Shown here: positions 18,967 through 27,424 of the stretch, piece after piece
How the letters are laid out: each line of letters starts with the position of its first letter
How positions within the stretch are numbered: position 1 is the first letter of the stretch
Source: CAIQQQ01 sp040399685
Lineage (GTDB): Bacteria > Pseudomonadota > Alphaproteobacteria > Acetobacterales > Acetobacteraceae
DNA length: 64,000 nt
Direction: 5' to 3'
Assembly (NCBI GenBank): GCA_040399685.1
Contig: JBBART010000011.1
Coordinates: 77,785 to 141,784 of the forward strand
The notes under the pieces: generated by a model
Seen by the model: only the letters and a program-made list of their open reading frames with translations
Told to the model about the DNA's origin: nothing
Databases searched by the model: none
Position numbers and translations under genes: made by a program

Positions 18967-20041
18967 AGCCCAGGCCCTGCGCGCGCTGCCGCGTGTGCAC
19001 ACCCTCTCCGCGGCCACCACAGACTGCATACAGGTGTTCGCCGAGGCGCAGAGCGTGCCACTCGCCCCAGCCATCCTGATCGACCACATCGAGCCCTTGC
19101 CGCCCGTCACCCGCGACATCGCAAGCCGCACCGCAGCACATATCGATGCCATGTATCTGGCAAAGCTCCACAACGTGACCCTCACCGGCGACCGTCATCT
19201 GGTGACGCAGGAGGGTGTTTACCTCACCGATCTGTGGAACCAGGCCGGGCTGCACACACGCCCCCCAGGTTCGCCCCCTTCGCATGGTGAGCTGGAATTC
19301 ATCGCGGAAAGCTGCGGCCTGCTGTTCCACAACGCCAGCAGCGGCGACAATCACTCGCACTGGCTGCTGCAAACCCTGCCGCAACTGACGTATTACGCCC
19401 GCGCCGGAATGTGCCCCGAGAGGCTGGTGGTGCAACCCAACATCCGTCCCTACCAGCGCGATGTGTTGGAAGCCCTCGGCTACGGCGCGGACCGCCTGCT
19501 GGTTCGCCCCCCCCACCAGGCGATGCGGTTTCGGGAGCTTTATGCCGGCTATGTCGATGGCGGGCTGATCCCGGACGCCTCCATCTATCACCGCCAGATC
19601 GCGGCCTTCGACACCGGCGCCGCTGGCCCCGAGAAGATCTATGTCAGCCGCCAGGATGCCCGCTCCATCCGACGCCTGTTGAACGAGGTGGCGTTGATCG
19701 AGCGCCTTCGTGCGATGGGGTTCGCGATCGTGCTGCCCAGCACGCTGACCGCAGCCCAGGAGGTGACGATCTTCCGCAATGCCCGCCTCATCGTGGGGCC
19801 ATTCGGCGCTGGGCTGTACAACACATTGTTTACTCGGCCGGGCGCCACCATCCTGGCCCTGAGCGACCCCAACTACGTCATGGAATGGCTCCCGCAGGCC
19901 GCGGCCCTGGGCGGGCACGCGCATGGCTGGATGTTCGGCCTGGCCTTTGAGAGCCATGATCCGGTCTACGCCGGCACGCATAACAACTGGATTGTTGATG
20001 TGGATCGTGTGGTGGAAGCCGTTCATGTCATTGCGCAATGA
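18956..20041 (+). CDS. Glycosyltransferase family 61 (DUF563) protein
   Basis: The protein has 361 residues. The C-terminal half carries the DUF563/GT61 marks: NHSHWLLQTLPQL, then EKIYVSRQDARSIRRLLNE and IFRNARLIVGPFGAGLYNTLFTRPGATILAL. Family members transfer xylose, GlcNAc or related sugars onto glycans; the acceptor here is unknown. Two adjacent ATGs (18956 and 18959) are possible starts. The gene overlaps the preceding hypothetical gene and probably shares its transcript from ychF. An A+T-rich 49-bp gap follows, then the PEP-CTERM gene. Confidence 0.85.
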   Translation: MMREAQALRALPRVHTLSAATTDCIQVFAEAQSVPLAPAILIDHIEPLPPVTRDIASRTAAHIDAMYLAKLHNVTLTGDRHLVTQEGVYLTDLWNQAGLHTRPPGSPPSHGELEFIAESCGLLFHNASSGDNHSHWLLQTLPQLTYYARAGMCPERLVVQPNIRPYQRDVLEALGYGADRLLVRPPHQAMRFRELYAGYVDGGLIPDASIYHRQIAAFDTGAAGPEKIYVSRQDARSIRRLLNEVALIERLRAMGFAIVLPSTLTAAQEVTIFRNARLIVGPFGAGLYNTLFTRPGATILALSDPNYVMEWLPQAAALGGHAHGWMFGLAFESHDPVYAGTHNNWIVDVDRVVEAVHVIAQ

Positions 20042-20090
20042 CTTAATAAGAGATTAATCTCCGTCCAAAATCCAAAATATGAGGCCTTAG

Positions 20091-20801
20091 GTGAAATCAC
20101 GTTTTCAGATATCGGTGGCGGCTGTCATGCTGCTGGGCGCGCCGGCCGCCGCGAATGCGGCTTTTGTGTTCACGCCACCATCGAGCCTTGCCGCCGGCGC
20201 TTCCTATCGCCTGGTGTTCGTGAGCGACCTCAAGACGACTGCCACCAACAGCTCCATCTCGTTCTACAACAACCTCGTCAACACTGAGGCGCAGGCCAAT
20301 CTGGGCCTTCCCAGCACCAGCTGGACGGCCATTGCCAGCACCGCGCTGGTCTCGGCCACGAGCAACACGAGTTGCGGAACAATCTGCGACGCAACGGTGC
20401 CGATCTTCCTCACCGATGGCGTGACGGAAATCGCACTCTCCACCAATTCCCTGTTCGGTGGCGGCATCCTGAACATCATCAACGAGACTTCGGCCGCGCA
20501 GACGGCGGTGTCGAGTTACGTCTGGACGGGCTCGACCAGCCTTGGCGTGGGCCCGACGGGCGCGCAACTGGGAGCGACAGGCAATGTTGGAACATACGGC
20601 TCTGATTACTACAGTTCCTCGGAGGTGCTGAATTACGCCCAGGGCTCTACCACCACTTCATTGCCACTGTATGCCATCAGCGGCGTGCTGACCGTGTCCG
20701 GTGTGCCAAGTGTGCCCGTGCCGGAGCCCGCATCGGCTGGCATCCTCGCACTTGGCGGCCTCGCCGCTGGCTTGCTGCGTCGTCGCCGCAAGCAGGGCTG
20801 A
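20091..20801 (+). CDS. PEP-CTERM sorting domain-containing protein
   Basis: The protein has 236 residues and starts at GTG, six bases after a GAGG. A signal peptide covers about residues 1-23 (VAAVMLLGAPAAANAA). The mature part is Ser/Thr/Asn-rich and looks like a secreted beta-rich protein. The C-terminus has the full tripartite sorting signal: VPEPAS, a hydrophobic helix GILALGGLAAGLL, then RRRRKQG. Such proteins are cleaved at the Pro-Glu-Pro by exosortase and are linked to exopolysaccharide production. No exosortase gene is in the window, but glycosyltransferases lie just upstream. Confidence 0.9.
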   Translation: MKSRFQISVAAVMLLGAPAAANAAFVFTPPSSLAAGASYRLVFVSDLKTTATNSSISFYNNLVNTEAQANLGLPSTSWTAIASTALVSATSNTSCGTICDATVPIFLTDGVTEIALSTNSLFGGGILNIINETSAAQTAVSSYVWTGSTSLGVGPTGAQLGATGNVGTYGSDYYSSSEVLNYAQGSTTTSLPLYAISGVLTVSGVPSVPVPEPASAGILALGGLAAGLLRRRRKQG

Positions 20802-20820
20802 GCCGGCGGGACACCAGCCC

Positions 20821-22233
20821 ATGAACGCAACCGATGCGATCCGCGCCCAGGCGCGGGTCGCAGGCGGCGCCCCGGCGATCATCAAGGCCGATCATTCGGT
20901 TGTCAGCTACGCCGAATTCGATCGGCTGATCGACGCCGCCGCCCAGGCGCTTGGCCCGTTGAGCCTTGTGCCGGGCCAGATTGTTGGCCTGTCGATGGGC
21001 GGGCCGGATGAGTTTCCCGGGATCGTCGTGTCCTTGGCTCTCGCCCGTCGGGGCATCGCCTCGGCCGATCCCGGGCTGCCAGGTGAGCGCATGGCGCTGT
21101 GCTTCACCGATCCCGGGCGCACAGCCCCGGCTGGGGTGAGGACCATGTCGCTTGATCAGTTCTGGTCGACATTGGCCCCGCCTGCCTCCGACATCGCAGC
21201 CCATGCGGACCCTGCTGCGGTCCTGCGGATCATGGCATCCTCCGGCACCACCGGCCTGCCCAAATTCGCCGCCATCAGCCATCACGGCATGGCCCAGCGT
21301 GTGGCCACGTATGACAGCCGCATGGGGGGCCACGGCAAGGTGCGGATCATCGCCGGTGGCTTTGGCGGCAGCTGGGGGTTTCGCAACCTGCTGGCCGCGT
21401 TCGGTGCCGGCGCCTGCGTTGTGCTGTCCAATCCCACCGATGCCGCCCAGGCCATTCGCCGCCACAACGTCACCGGCCTGTCGATCGCGCCGGTCTCGTT
21501 GCAGAAGATCGTGACGAATCTGGCGGACAACGCCACGCCGCCGCCGGCGTTGCGGCTGATCTCCGTCTCGGGCAGCACCCTGTCCATGCCACTGCGCGCC
21601 CTGGTGCGCCAGCGGTTGTGCGCCAATCTGATGGCCCGCTGCGGCAGTATGGAAACCGGCCAGATCGCCGCCAGCCCCATGCGTGACGAATCCGGCTTTA
21701 CAGCCCAATTGCAGGAGGGCGTGCAGGCGGAGGCGGTGGGTGCGGACGGAAAACCGTTGCCACCCGGCACCCAGGGATTGTTGCGCTATCGTGCGCCGCG
21801 CATGATCCACGCCTATGAGGGCGCCCCCGTTTTGTCCGCCACCACTTTCCGCGACGGCTGGTATCACAGCGGCGATATCGGAACCGTCTCACCCGAGGGC
21901 TGGTTGACGCTCACGGGGCGTGACCGCGACATGATCAATCATGGCGGCGTTAAAGTGGCCCCCTCGGTCATTGAGGACGTGCTGCTGTCCATGCCGGGCA
22001 TCACCGAAGCGGCGGCGTTCGGCGTGGAGGACCGGCAGGGCATGGAACAGATCTGGGCCGCGATCGTTGCAACCCGCGCCGTTCCCAAAGCCGAGCTGGC
22101 CGTCCGGTGTCAGGCCAGCCTCGGAGAGCGTGCCCCGAAATATATCGTCCAGATCGCCAGCCTGCCGCGCAACGAGGCCGGCAAGATCCTGCGCGCACCC
22201 TTGATCGAAAGCGCGCGCCAGATCCAGCTGTAA
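20821..22233 (+). CDS. AMP-dependent synthetase/ligase (acyl-CoA ligase type)
   Basis: The protein has 470 residues of the ANL superfamily. The phosphate-binding loop is MASSGTTGLPKFA. The adenine region has CGSMETGQ, the D-x-x-x-T-x-x-D region DGWYHSGDIGTVSPEGWLTLTGRDRDMINHGGVKVAP is intact, and the C-terminal catalytic lysine lies in NEAGKILR. It would activate a carboxylic acid as acyl-AMP and probably transfer it to CoA or a carrier. The ATG at 20821 begins a normal N-terminus, although the frame is open upstream into the PEP-CTERM gene. The substrate is unknown; it could modify a surface glycan. Confidence 0.85.
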   Translation: MNATDAIRAQARVAGGAPAIIKADHSVVSYAEFDRLIDAAAQALGPLSLVPGQIVGLSMGGPDEFPGIVVSLALARRGIASADPGLPGERMALCFTDPGRTAPAGVRTMSLDQFWSTLAPPASDIAAHADPAAVLRIMASSGTTGLPKFAAISHHGMAQRVATYDSRMGGHGKVRIIAGGFGGSWGFRNLLAAFGAGACVVLSNPTDAAQAIRRHNVTGLSIAPVSLQKIVTNLADNATPPPALRLISVSGSTLSMPLRALVRQRLCANLMARCGSMETGQIAASPMRDESGFTAQLQEGVQAEAVGADGKPLPPGTQGLLRYRAPRMIHAYEGAPVLSATTFRDGWYHSGDIGTVSPEGWLTLTGRDRDMINHGGVKVAPSVIEDVLLSMPGITEAAAFGVEDRQGMEQIWAAIVATRAVPKAELAVRCQASLGERAPKYIVQIASLPRNEAGKILRAPLIESARQIQL

Positions 22234-22242
22234 GGCCGTCTC

Positions 22243-22515
22243 TTACGCCCCGGCCACCATGCGCGACTTCGCGGTCGGCATGGTGACGTCGATTTCCAGA
22301 ATGGAGGAATCACCGCTGCGTTCCACCTTCACCTGCACCTGATCGCGGTCCAGGTTCACGTGCTTGGCGATCACTGCCAGGATTTCCTCGCGCAACAGCG
22401 CCACCAGGCCCTCCTGGCCGACGGAGGCGCGCTCATGCGACAGCAGGATCTGCAAACGCTCGCGCGCCACATTGGCTGTCGGCCGACGGCGGAAAAGATC
22501 GAAAATGCTGCTCAT
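22243..22515 (-). CDS. minE: Cell division topological specificity factor MinE
   Basis: The protein has 90 residues. The N-terminal amphipathic/MinD-binding part is MSSIFDLFRRRPTANVARERLQILLSHER. The C-terminal topological domain has LREEILAVIAKHVNLDRDQVQVKVER. MinE stimulates MinD ATP hydrolysis and drives the pole-to-pole oscillation that keeps the Z ring at midcell. Its ATG overlaps the minD stop as ATGA, so it is translated with minD in the order minC-minD-minE. Confidence 0.96.
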   Translation of the reverse strand: MSSIFDLFRRRPTANVARERLQILLSHERASVGQEGLVALLREEILAVIAKHVNLDRDQVQVKVERSGDSSILEIDVTMPTAKSRMVAGA

Positions 22516-23327
22516 GCGACCCTCCGACCGAACAGGCGGGCCATGACGCCGAGTTTCTCGGACGGCACCGACATCTCCACCGTCTCGCCGCGCAGCCGTC
22601 GCACCGCGTCCATATAGGCACGGGCAGGGGGGCTGACGGGGGCGCTGAGCGTGACCGGCGAGCCGACATTGGAGGCGCGCAGGACTTCCTGGCTTTCCGG
22701 AATGATGCCGAGCAGCGGGATGGACAGGATGTCCAGCACGTCTTCCACCTTCAGCATGTCGCCGCGGGCGGCGCGCACCGGATCGTACCGGGTGAGCAAC
22801 AGGTGCTTCTCAATCCGCTCGCCGCGCTCGGCGCGTTCGGTCTTGCTGTCCAGCATGCCGATGATGCGGTCGCTGTCGCGCACCGACGACACTTCGGGGT
22901 TGGTGACGACGATGGCGATGTCGGCGTGGTGCATGGCAAGCGTTGCCCCGCGCTCGATGCCGGCCGGGCTGTCGCACAAGATCCAGTCGAACTTCTCGCG
23001 AAGCTCGGCAATGATCTTGGCCACGCCTTCATTGGTCAGCGCGTCTTTGTCGCGGGTCTGCGAGGCGGGCAGCAGCGAAAGGTTGTCGAGTCGCTTGTCA
23101 CGGATCAGCGCCTGCGCCAGCTTCGCGTCGCCCTGGATGACGTTGATCATGTCGAACACCACCCGGCGCTCGGCGCCCATGATGAGATCGAGGTTGCGCA
23201 GGCCGACATCGAAATCGACGACCACGACTTTCTCGCCGTTCTGCGCCAATGCGGCGCCCAATGCTGCGGTGGATGTGGTTTTGCCCACGCCCCCTTTACC
23301 CGAAGTTACCACCACGACTTTGGCCAT
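22512..23327 (-). CDS. minD: Septum site-determining protein MinD
   Basis: The protein has 271 residues. The deviant Walker A GKGGVGKTT is at residues 10-18, with VDFDVGLRNLDLIMG and CDSPAGIERGATLAM typical of MinD. The C-terminal residues SEKLGVMARLFGRRVA form the amphipathic membrane-targeting helix. The frame is open upstream to 23558, but the ATG at 23327 is the correct family start. It lies between minC (13-bp gap) and minE (4-bp overlap). It recruits MinC to the membrane. Confidence 0.97.
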   Translation of the reverse strand: MAKVVVVTSGKGGVGKTTSTAALGAALAQNGEKVVVVDFDVGLRNLDLIMGAERRVVFDMINVIQGDAKLAQALIRDKRLDNLSLLPASQTRDKDALTNEGVAKIIAELREKFDWILCDSPAGIERGATLAMHHADIAIVVTNPEVSSVRDSDRIIGMLDSKTERAERGERIEKHLLLTRYDPVRAARGDMLKVEDVLDILSIPLLGIIPESQEVLRASNVGSPVTLSAPVSPPARAYMDAVRRLRGETVEMSVPSEKLGVMARLFGRRVA

Positions 23328-23340
23328 ATGCGTTTCCTTT

Positions 23341-24030
23341 TCAGCCGAGTTTCGAGATGACGATAGCCTGGTCGACGAGCCTGATCTCGACCGCCTGTCC
23401 GCGCAAGGACGGGTCGATCGTGTCAGCTGTCTGGTAGAATCCATCGATAGAGACGAGTTCTGCTTCAAAGCGCGAGCAAAAAATGCGGGCGTTGGGGTTG
23501 CCGACAGCCCCGGCCAGCGCGCGGCCTCGCAATGTACCGTAGATATGGATCGATCCACCGGCCAAAATCTCGGCGCCGGACGAGACGGCGCCCACCACCG
23601 TGACGTCCCCCTTCAGGAACAGCACCGACTGGCCGGATCGTACCGGATCGGTGATTGTCAGCGCGTGATCCTCCGGCGCTGCCTCCACCGGCACGGTTAC
23701 CAGCGCCACCGCCCCGGTTTCCCGGCCGCCCACGAGGCGTCTCCGCCATGGGTCGGCACCCGGAAGATCGTCGGCGTTCTCGACATCGATCACGCTCAGG
23801 CCGCGTTGTTCCAGATCGGCGATCAGCGTGTTGATGCCGGGATGCTGGGGGGTGAGGGCGGCGAAATCGATCACCACCGGCCTGGTTTCGAAAAACCCGG
23901 GCGAACGCAGCATCTGCACATCAAGTTCAGCGAGCCACGACGCGAGCGGTGGCTCGGGTGCGACCACGAAGGCCATGAACGAACGTCCACGGACTCGAAT
24001 TTGCATACGGGGGGCAGGATCGCTTGACAT
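23341..24030 (-). CDS. minC: Septum site-determining protein MinC
   Basis: The protein has 229 residues. The N-terminal FtsZ-binding part starts near RMQIRVRGRSFMAFVVAPEP. The C-terminal beta-helix MinD-binding domain is clear (VLFLKGDVTVVGAVSSGAEI, then AGGSIHIYGTLRGRALAG and GNPNARIFCSRFEAELVSI). It inhibits FtsZ assembly away from midcell. The frame extends upstream to 24195, but the ATG at 24030 fits the family length. No clear Shine-Dalgarno is seen. The upstream gap 24031-24224 should hold the min operon promoter. Confidence 0.94.
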   Translation of the reverse strand: MSSDPAPRMQIRVRGRSFMAFVVAPEPPLASWLAELDVQMLRSPGFFETRPVVIDFAALTPQHPGINTLIADLEQRGLSVIDVENADDLPGADPWRRRLVGGRETGAVALVTVPVEAAPEDHALTITDPVRSGQSVLFLKGDVTVVGAVSSGAEILAGGSIHIYGTLRGRALAGAVGNPNARIFCSRFEAELVSIDGFYQTADTIDPSLRGQAVEIRLVDQAIVISKLG

Positions 24031-24224
24031 AGGTGGAAACTGCCCATACGCAGGCGAGGGCGTCAATGCATAACGCTGTGGGGTGCGCAAGATGTTGTGG
24101 ACAACTCGGGTACGAACCCAAGAGATGGTGTTCGCATCCGCAAATACTTCAATTGAGCGTTCATTCTTTATAGCTGCGGTCGTGCAAGGACGCATCCAGG
24201 CCGCCTGGATGCTGCTGCCGGGTT

Positions 24225-24797
24225 CTAGCGGCCCGCCTGATGATACTCCGCGTTCGGCATCATATCCGTGGCTATCGCCATCCGGTTCGACAGGTTGAAC
24301 ATCCCGATGACCTGCGCCAGATCGAAAATGTCCTCATTGGCCAGCCCCAGCGCCCGCAAGGCATCGCGGTCTGATTCCACCACTTCGGCCGGGGCCGCCG
24401 TCAGTTTCCAGGCGAAATCCAGTATGCCGCGCATCCGTGCATCCAGCGGCGCCACGCGATAGTTCAGCGCCAGCATCTCCCCCAATTGCGGATCACCCGA
24501 CAATTTCCGCACCGCGGCGCCGTGGGAGACCAGGCAGTAATAGCAACGGTTCACGGACGATACGACCACCGCCACCATCTCGCGTTCCAGCTTCGACAGG
24601 CGGCTTTCGGACAGCATGATCTCGTTGAACATCTGCATGAAATCCCGCAGCCGCTGCGGCTTCAGGCTCAGCGTGTTGAACACGTTGGGCACAAAGCCGA
24701 GCTTTTCGCGGCATTTGGCCCAGATGAGCGCCAGATCTTCCGGCAGCTCGGATTCCGGCGGAACGCCCAGGGCGGAGATGTGGGTGGGCTGCGGCAT
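24225..24797 (-). CDS. Peroxidase-related (AhpD/carboxymuconolactone decarboxylase-like) protein
   Basis: The protein has 190 residues. The AhpD-like redox motif is at about residues 83-90 (NRCYYCLVSHG, a CxxC with following His). FVPNVFNTLSLKPQRLRDFMQMFNEIML and the RMRGILDFAWKLT segment are typical of the peroxidase-related subfamily. Such proteins reduce peroxides or act as thiol-disulfide partners. It is a single gene between minC and the CocE operon. A palindromic element lies between it and the hydrolase stop. Confidence 0.87.
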   Translation of the reverse strand: MPQPTHISALGVPPESELPEDLALIWAKCREKLGFVPNVFNTLSLKPQRLRDFMQMFNEIMLSESRLSKLEREMVAVVVSSVNRCYYCLVSHGAAVRKLSGDPQLGEMLALNYRVAPLDARMRGILDFAWKLTAAPAEVVESDRDALRALGLANEDIFDLAQVIGMFNLSNRMAIATDMMPNAEYHQAGR

Positions 24798-24879
24798 GGC
24801 GTGTCTCCCAAATGCGCGGTTTGGCGCTTGGCGGGAGGATCGGTGATGTGGGCAAGCGGCGCAATGGGTCCGTGGGGGT

Positions 24880-24900
24880 GGCGGGCGTTGCCCGCCCTAC
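24880..24900. repeat. Short palindromic element at the end of the hydrolase gene
   Basis: The arms GGCGGGC (24880-24886) and GCCCGCC (24890-24896) form a tight hairpin with a 3-base loop. The right arm continues into CTACGG and matches the right arm of the element at 7681-7732 with a single change. The TAG stop of the CocE-type gene (read from 24899-24897) lies inside it. The hairpin would end transcription of the minus-strand operon. Confidence 0.65.
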
Positions 24901-26690
24901 GGGGTTGGGAGAATGGGGAGCCTGATGTGGCTCTTGCCCGTGAACACTGTGTTGATGGCGATGCGGCGGCGGCTGGCCGCGCCTTCGGGCTCGCCGGTGT
25001 TGGAATTGACGTCGAATTTCGGGAAGTTGGAGCTGGAGATGTCCAGCCGGATGCGGTGCCCGGCCAGGAACAGATTGGCGGTGGGAAACAGCGTCACCAC
25101 AATCCGCACCACTTCGCCGGGTGTGCGAAACCGCTCGGTGGTGGGGTCTTCGGCGTAGCGCAGGCGCACGATGCCGTCCGTCAGGATCATTGCATAGCCG
25201 CCGGGATAGTCGGCGCTGGGTGGATGGACGTCGATCAGCTTGGCGGTGAAATCGGTGTCCGGTCCATCGGTGGACACCCACAGCTCGGCCTCGATCGGCC
25301 CTACGATGGTGAGCGGTGCCGTCAAGGGGGCCGTCTGGAACGCCAGCACGTCGGCGCGCGAGGCGAGGGGCAGATAGGGCGGCGTGCAGCCGAAGAACTC
25401 TGGTGATTCCACCTGGTTGAACGCGCCGCCTGTGGCCACCGGCTCCAGGCTGGTGAGGTTGCCGCCGATGGTGGGCACGGGATGGGCGGGGTCGAAATCA
25501 TACGACAAGGCGGCGCTGGCGGGGATGGCGGGGTCCAGCGTGCCGTCCGCATGCAGCTGATAGGCCACGATATCTGCCTGTGGGGCGGGCCAGTCCTGGA
25601 GCGTGATCCAGTGGCCGCCATGGTCCAGATGCCCCGCCGCGGTGCGCCGCCCGCTGCCGCCGCCCATGACGAACACCCGCACCGGTGGCTCGGGGTTGGG
25701 CGTGCCTTTGGTAGCGTGGTCGAAATGGCGCAGGCGATAGGCGCGCCAGTCGCCGGCCCAGCTGTCGATGGTGGCAGCGGGGCCGAAATCGACGTCGCCG
25801 AACACCTGTGCGGAGCGGTTGCCGTGCGTCCAGGGGCCGAGGATCAGCCGCTGCTGGCCGCGCCCGGCATCGATCAGGCCACGGTAATTGGTGGCGGCGG
25901 TGAGGGAATACGGGTCGAACCAGCTGGACATATGCACGCAATCGGCCGGCACGTAGCGGTCGTGATAGCCTTCCGCCCAGATGCCGAGTTGCTGCCAGAA
26001 CGCATCGAACGGGCCGTGGCGCCATTGGTCGAACAGATAGGCTTCGTAATCCGGATGGTGCCGCAGCGGCGAATGGCCCGGCTTCCACGGCATGCGGGCG
26101 AACCAGGCCACGATGTCCTCGGCTTGCAGGGCCGCGCGCATCACCGGATCGGCCTCGGCTTCCGGCGACAGCAGCGCCTGCTTGTGCGCCCAGGTGGCCT
26201 GCTTGAGTTCGAACGCGCCGAACTGGCGGATGCCGCCTTTCCACGAATTGGCAAACCCGCCGGAATCCAGCACCTGCGCCACCACGCCCGGCGCCCCGGC
26301 GCATCCCAAAGCGCCCTGGGTGTGGGCGGCGTAGGACAGGCCCATGGTGCAGATCCGGCCGTCGCACCAAGGCTGGGCCACGATCCACTGGCAGCAATCG
26401 AACCCGTCCGCGCCGTCGGACAAATATTTGACAAACACGCCCTCGCTGCCATGCCGGCCGCGATTGTCCTGAAACACCACCGCATAGCCGGCATCGGTGA
26501 AGGTTTTGGCCAAGGCCGCGCGGGTGCTGGGGGTGGGGTTGGCGGCGGTGATCTCGCTGCGGCTGACATCGTCACGGCCATAGGGCGTGCGTTCCAGCAC
26601 CACCGGAAAGGGGCCTGGGCCGTCTGGCAGATGCAGGCTGGTGGCGAGGCGAATCCCGTCTCGCATCGCCACCATCAGCGTGTTGGTCAT
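24897..26690 (-). CDS. CocE/NonD family hydrolase (X-Pro dipeptidyl-peptidase S15 type)
   Basis: The protein has 597 residues. The N-terminal alpha/beta-hydrolase has MRDGIRLATSLHLPDGPGPFPVVLERTPYGR, the nucleophile Ser in TMGLSYAAHTQG (~residue 119), the catalytic Asp in HMSSWFDPYS and His in LGPWTHGNR. The C-terminal jelly-roll domain ends with the typical HRIRLDISSSNFPKFDVN. Family members hydrolyse acyl-peptide or ester bonds (Xaa-Pro dipeptidase, cocaine esterase, amino-ester hydrolase). It overlaps the peptide importer ATPase by ATGA and is the last gene of that operon, so its substrate is probably the imported compound. Confidence 0.9.
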   Translation of the reverse strand: MTNTLMVAMRDGIRLATSLHLPDGPGPFPVVLERTPYGRDDVSRSEITAANPTPSTRAALAKTFTDAGYAVVFQDNRGRHGSEGVFVKYLSDGADGFDCCQWIVAQPWCDGRICTMGLSYAAHTQGALGCAGAPGVVAQVLDSGGFANSWKGGIRQFGAFELKQATWAHKQALLSPEAEADPVMRAALQAEDIVAWFARMPWKPGHSPLRHHPDYEAYLFDQWRHGPFDAFWQQLGIWAEGYHDRYVPADCVHMSSWFDPYSLTAATNYRGLIDAGRGQQRLILGPWTHGNRSAQVFGDVDFGPAATIDSWAGDWRAYRLRHFDHATKGTPNPEPPVRVFVMGGGSGRRTAAGHLDHGGHWITLQDWPAPQADIVAYQLHADGTLDPAIPASAALSYDFDPAHPVPTIGGNLTSLEPVATGGAFNQVESPEFFGCTPPYLPLASRADVLAFQTAPLTAPLTIVGPIEAELWVSTDGPDTDFTAKLIDVHPPSADYPGGYAMILTDGIVRLRYAEDPTTERFRTPGEVVRIVVTLFPTANLFLAGHRIRLDISSSNFPKFDVNSNTGEPEGAASRRRIAINTVFTGKSHIRLPILPTP

Positions 26691-27424
26691 GCCTCTTCGA
26701 GTTCCGTGCTCAACCGGCGCAGATCGGCCGTGTGCTTGTGTTTGACGCGGCCGTCGCGGAGGTCTTCGGCCGACAGCATTTCCACCATCTCGCCGCCCTG
26801 CATCACGCCAAGCTGCGGGCAGAGATGGGCGATGACGGCCAGGTTGTGGCTGACCATGACGTAGGTGAGCTTGCGGCGTTCCTGAAGGTCGGCCAGCAGG
26901 TTCAGCACCTCCGCCTGCACCGACACATCCAGCGCCGAGGTGGGTTCATCCAGCAGCAGCACTTCCGGCTCGGACATCAGCGCCCGGGCGATGGCCACGC
27001 GCTGGCGCTGGCCACCGGACAACTGGTGCGGAAACCGGAACCGTGCCGAGAGCGGCAGCGCCACTTCCGACAATGCCTGCCGGATGCGCCGGTCCACGTC
27101 GCCGATGCCGTGCACCAGCAAGGGCTCGCTCAGCGCCCGGTCCACCGTCTGGCGGGGGTGCAGGGAGCCGTAGGGGTCTTGAAACACCATCTGCACGCGA
27201 CGGAAGAAATCCCGTCCGCGCTTGGGGGCCAGGGCCTTGCCGGCGATGGTCATGCGGCCGGTCCAGTCATCGTTCAGCCCGGCCAAGGCGCGCAGAACGG
27301 TGGATTTGCCGGAGCCGCTTTCACCGACGATGCCAAAGCTGTGGCCTTCGTCGACAGCGAACGTGACGCCACGCACGGCTTCGACCGTGCCGAATTTTAC
27401 CCGAAGATCCTGAACAGCAATCAT
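26687..27424 (-). CDS. Peptide-type ABC importer ATP-binding protein (DppF/OppF-like)
   Basis: The protein has 245 residues. It has Walker A GESGSGKST, Q-loop MVFQDPYGSLHPRQTV, signature LSGGQRQRVAIARALMSEP and Walker B LLLDEPTSALDVSVQ. The SLHPRQ motif marks the DppF/OppF branch. A GTG at 27433 would add three residues, but the ATG at 27424 overlaps the upstream stop in the ATGA pattern used throughout this operon. It powers import together with the DppD-like ATPase encoded upstream. Confidence 0.92.
   Translation of the reverse strand: MIAVQDLRVKFGTVEAVRGVTFAVDEGHSFGIVGESGSGKSTVLRALAGLNDDWTGRMTIAGKALAPKRGRDFFRRVQMVFQDPYGSLHPRQTVDRALSEPLLVHGIGDVDRRIRQALSEVALPLSARFRFPHQLSGGQRQRVAIARALMSEPEVLLLDEPTSALDVSVQAEVLNLLADLQERRKLTYVMVSHNLAVIAHLCPQLGVMQGGEMVEMLSAEDLRDGRVKHKHTADLRRLSTELEEA

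Noticed and set aside
24097..24105. TTGTCCACA (minus strand), a DnaA-box-like nonamer upstream of minC
   Set aside because: A single copy with one mismatch to the consensus. No cluster of boxes or A+T-rich unwinding element is near, so it is not evidence for oriC.
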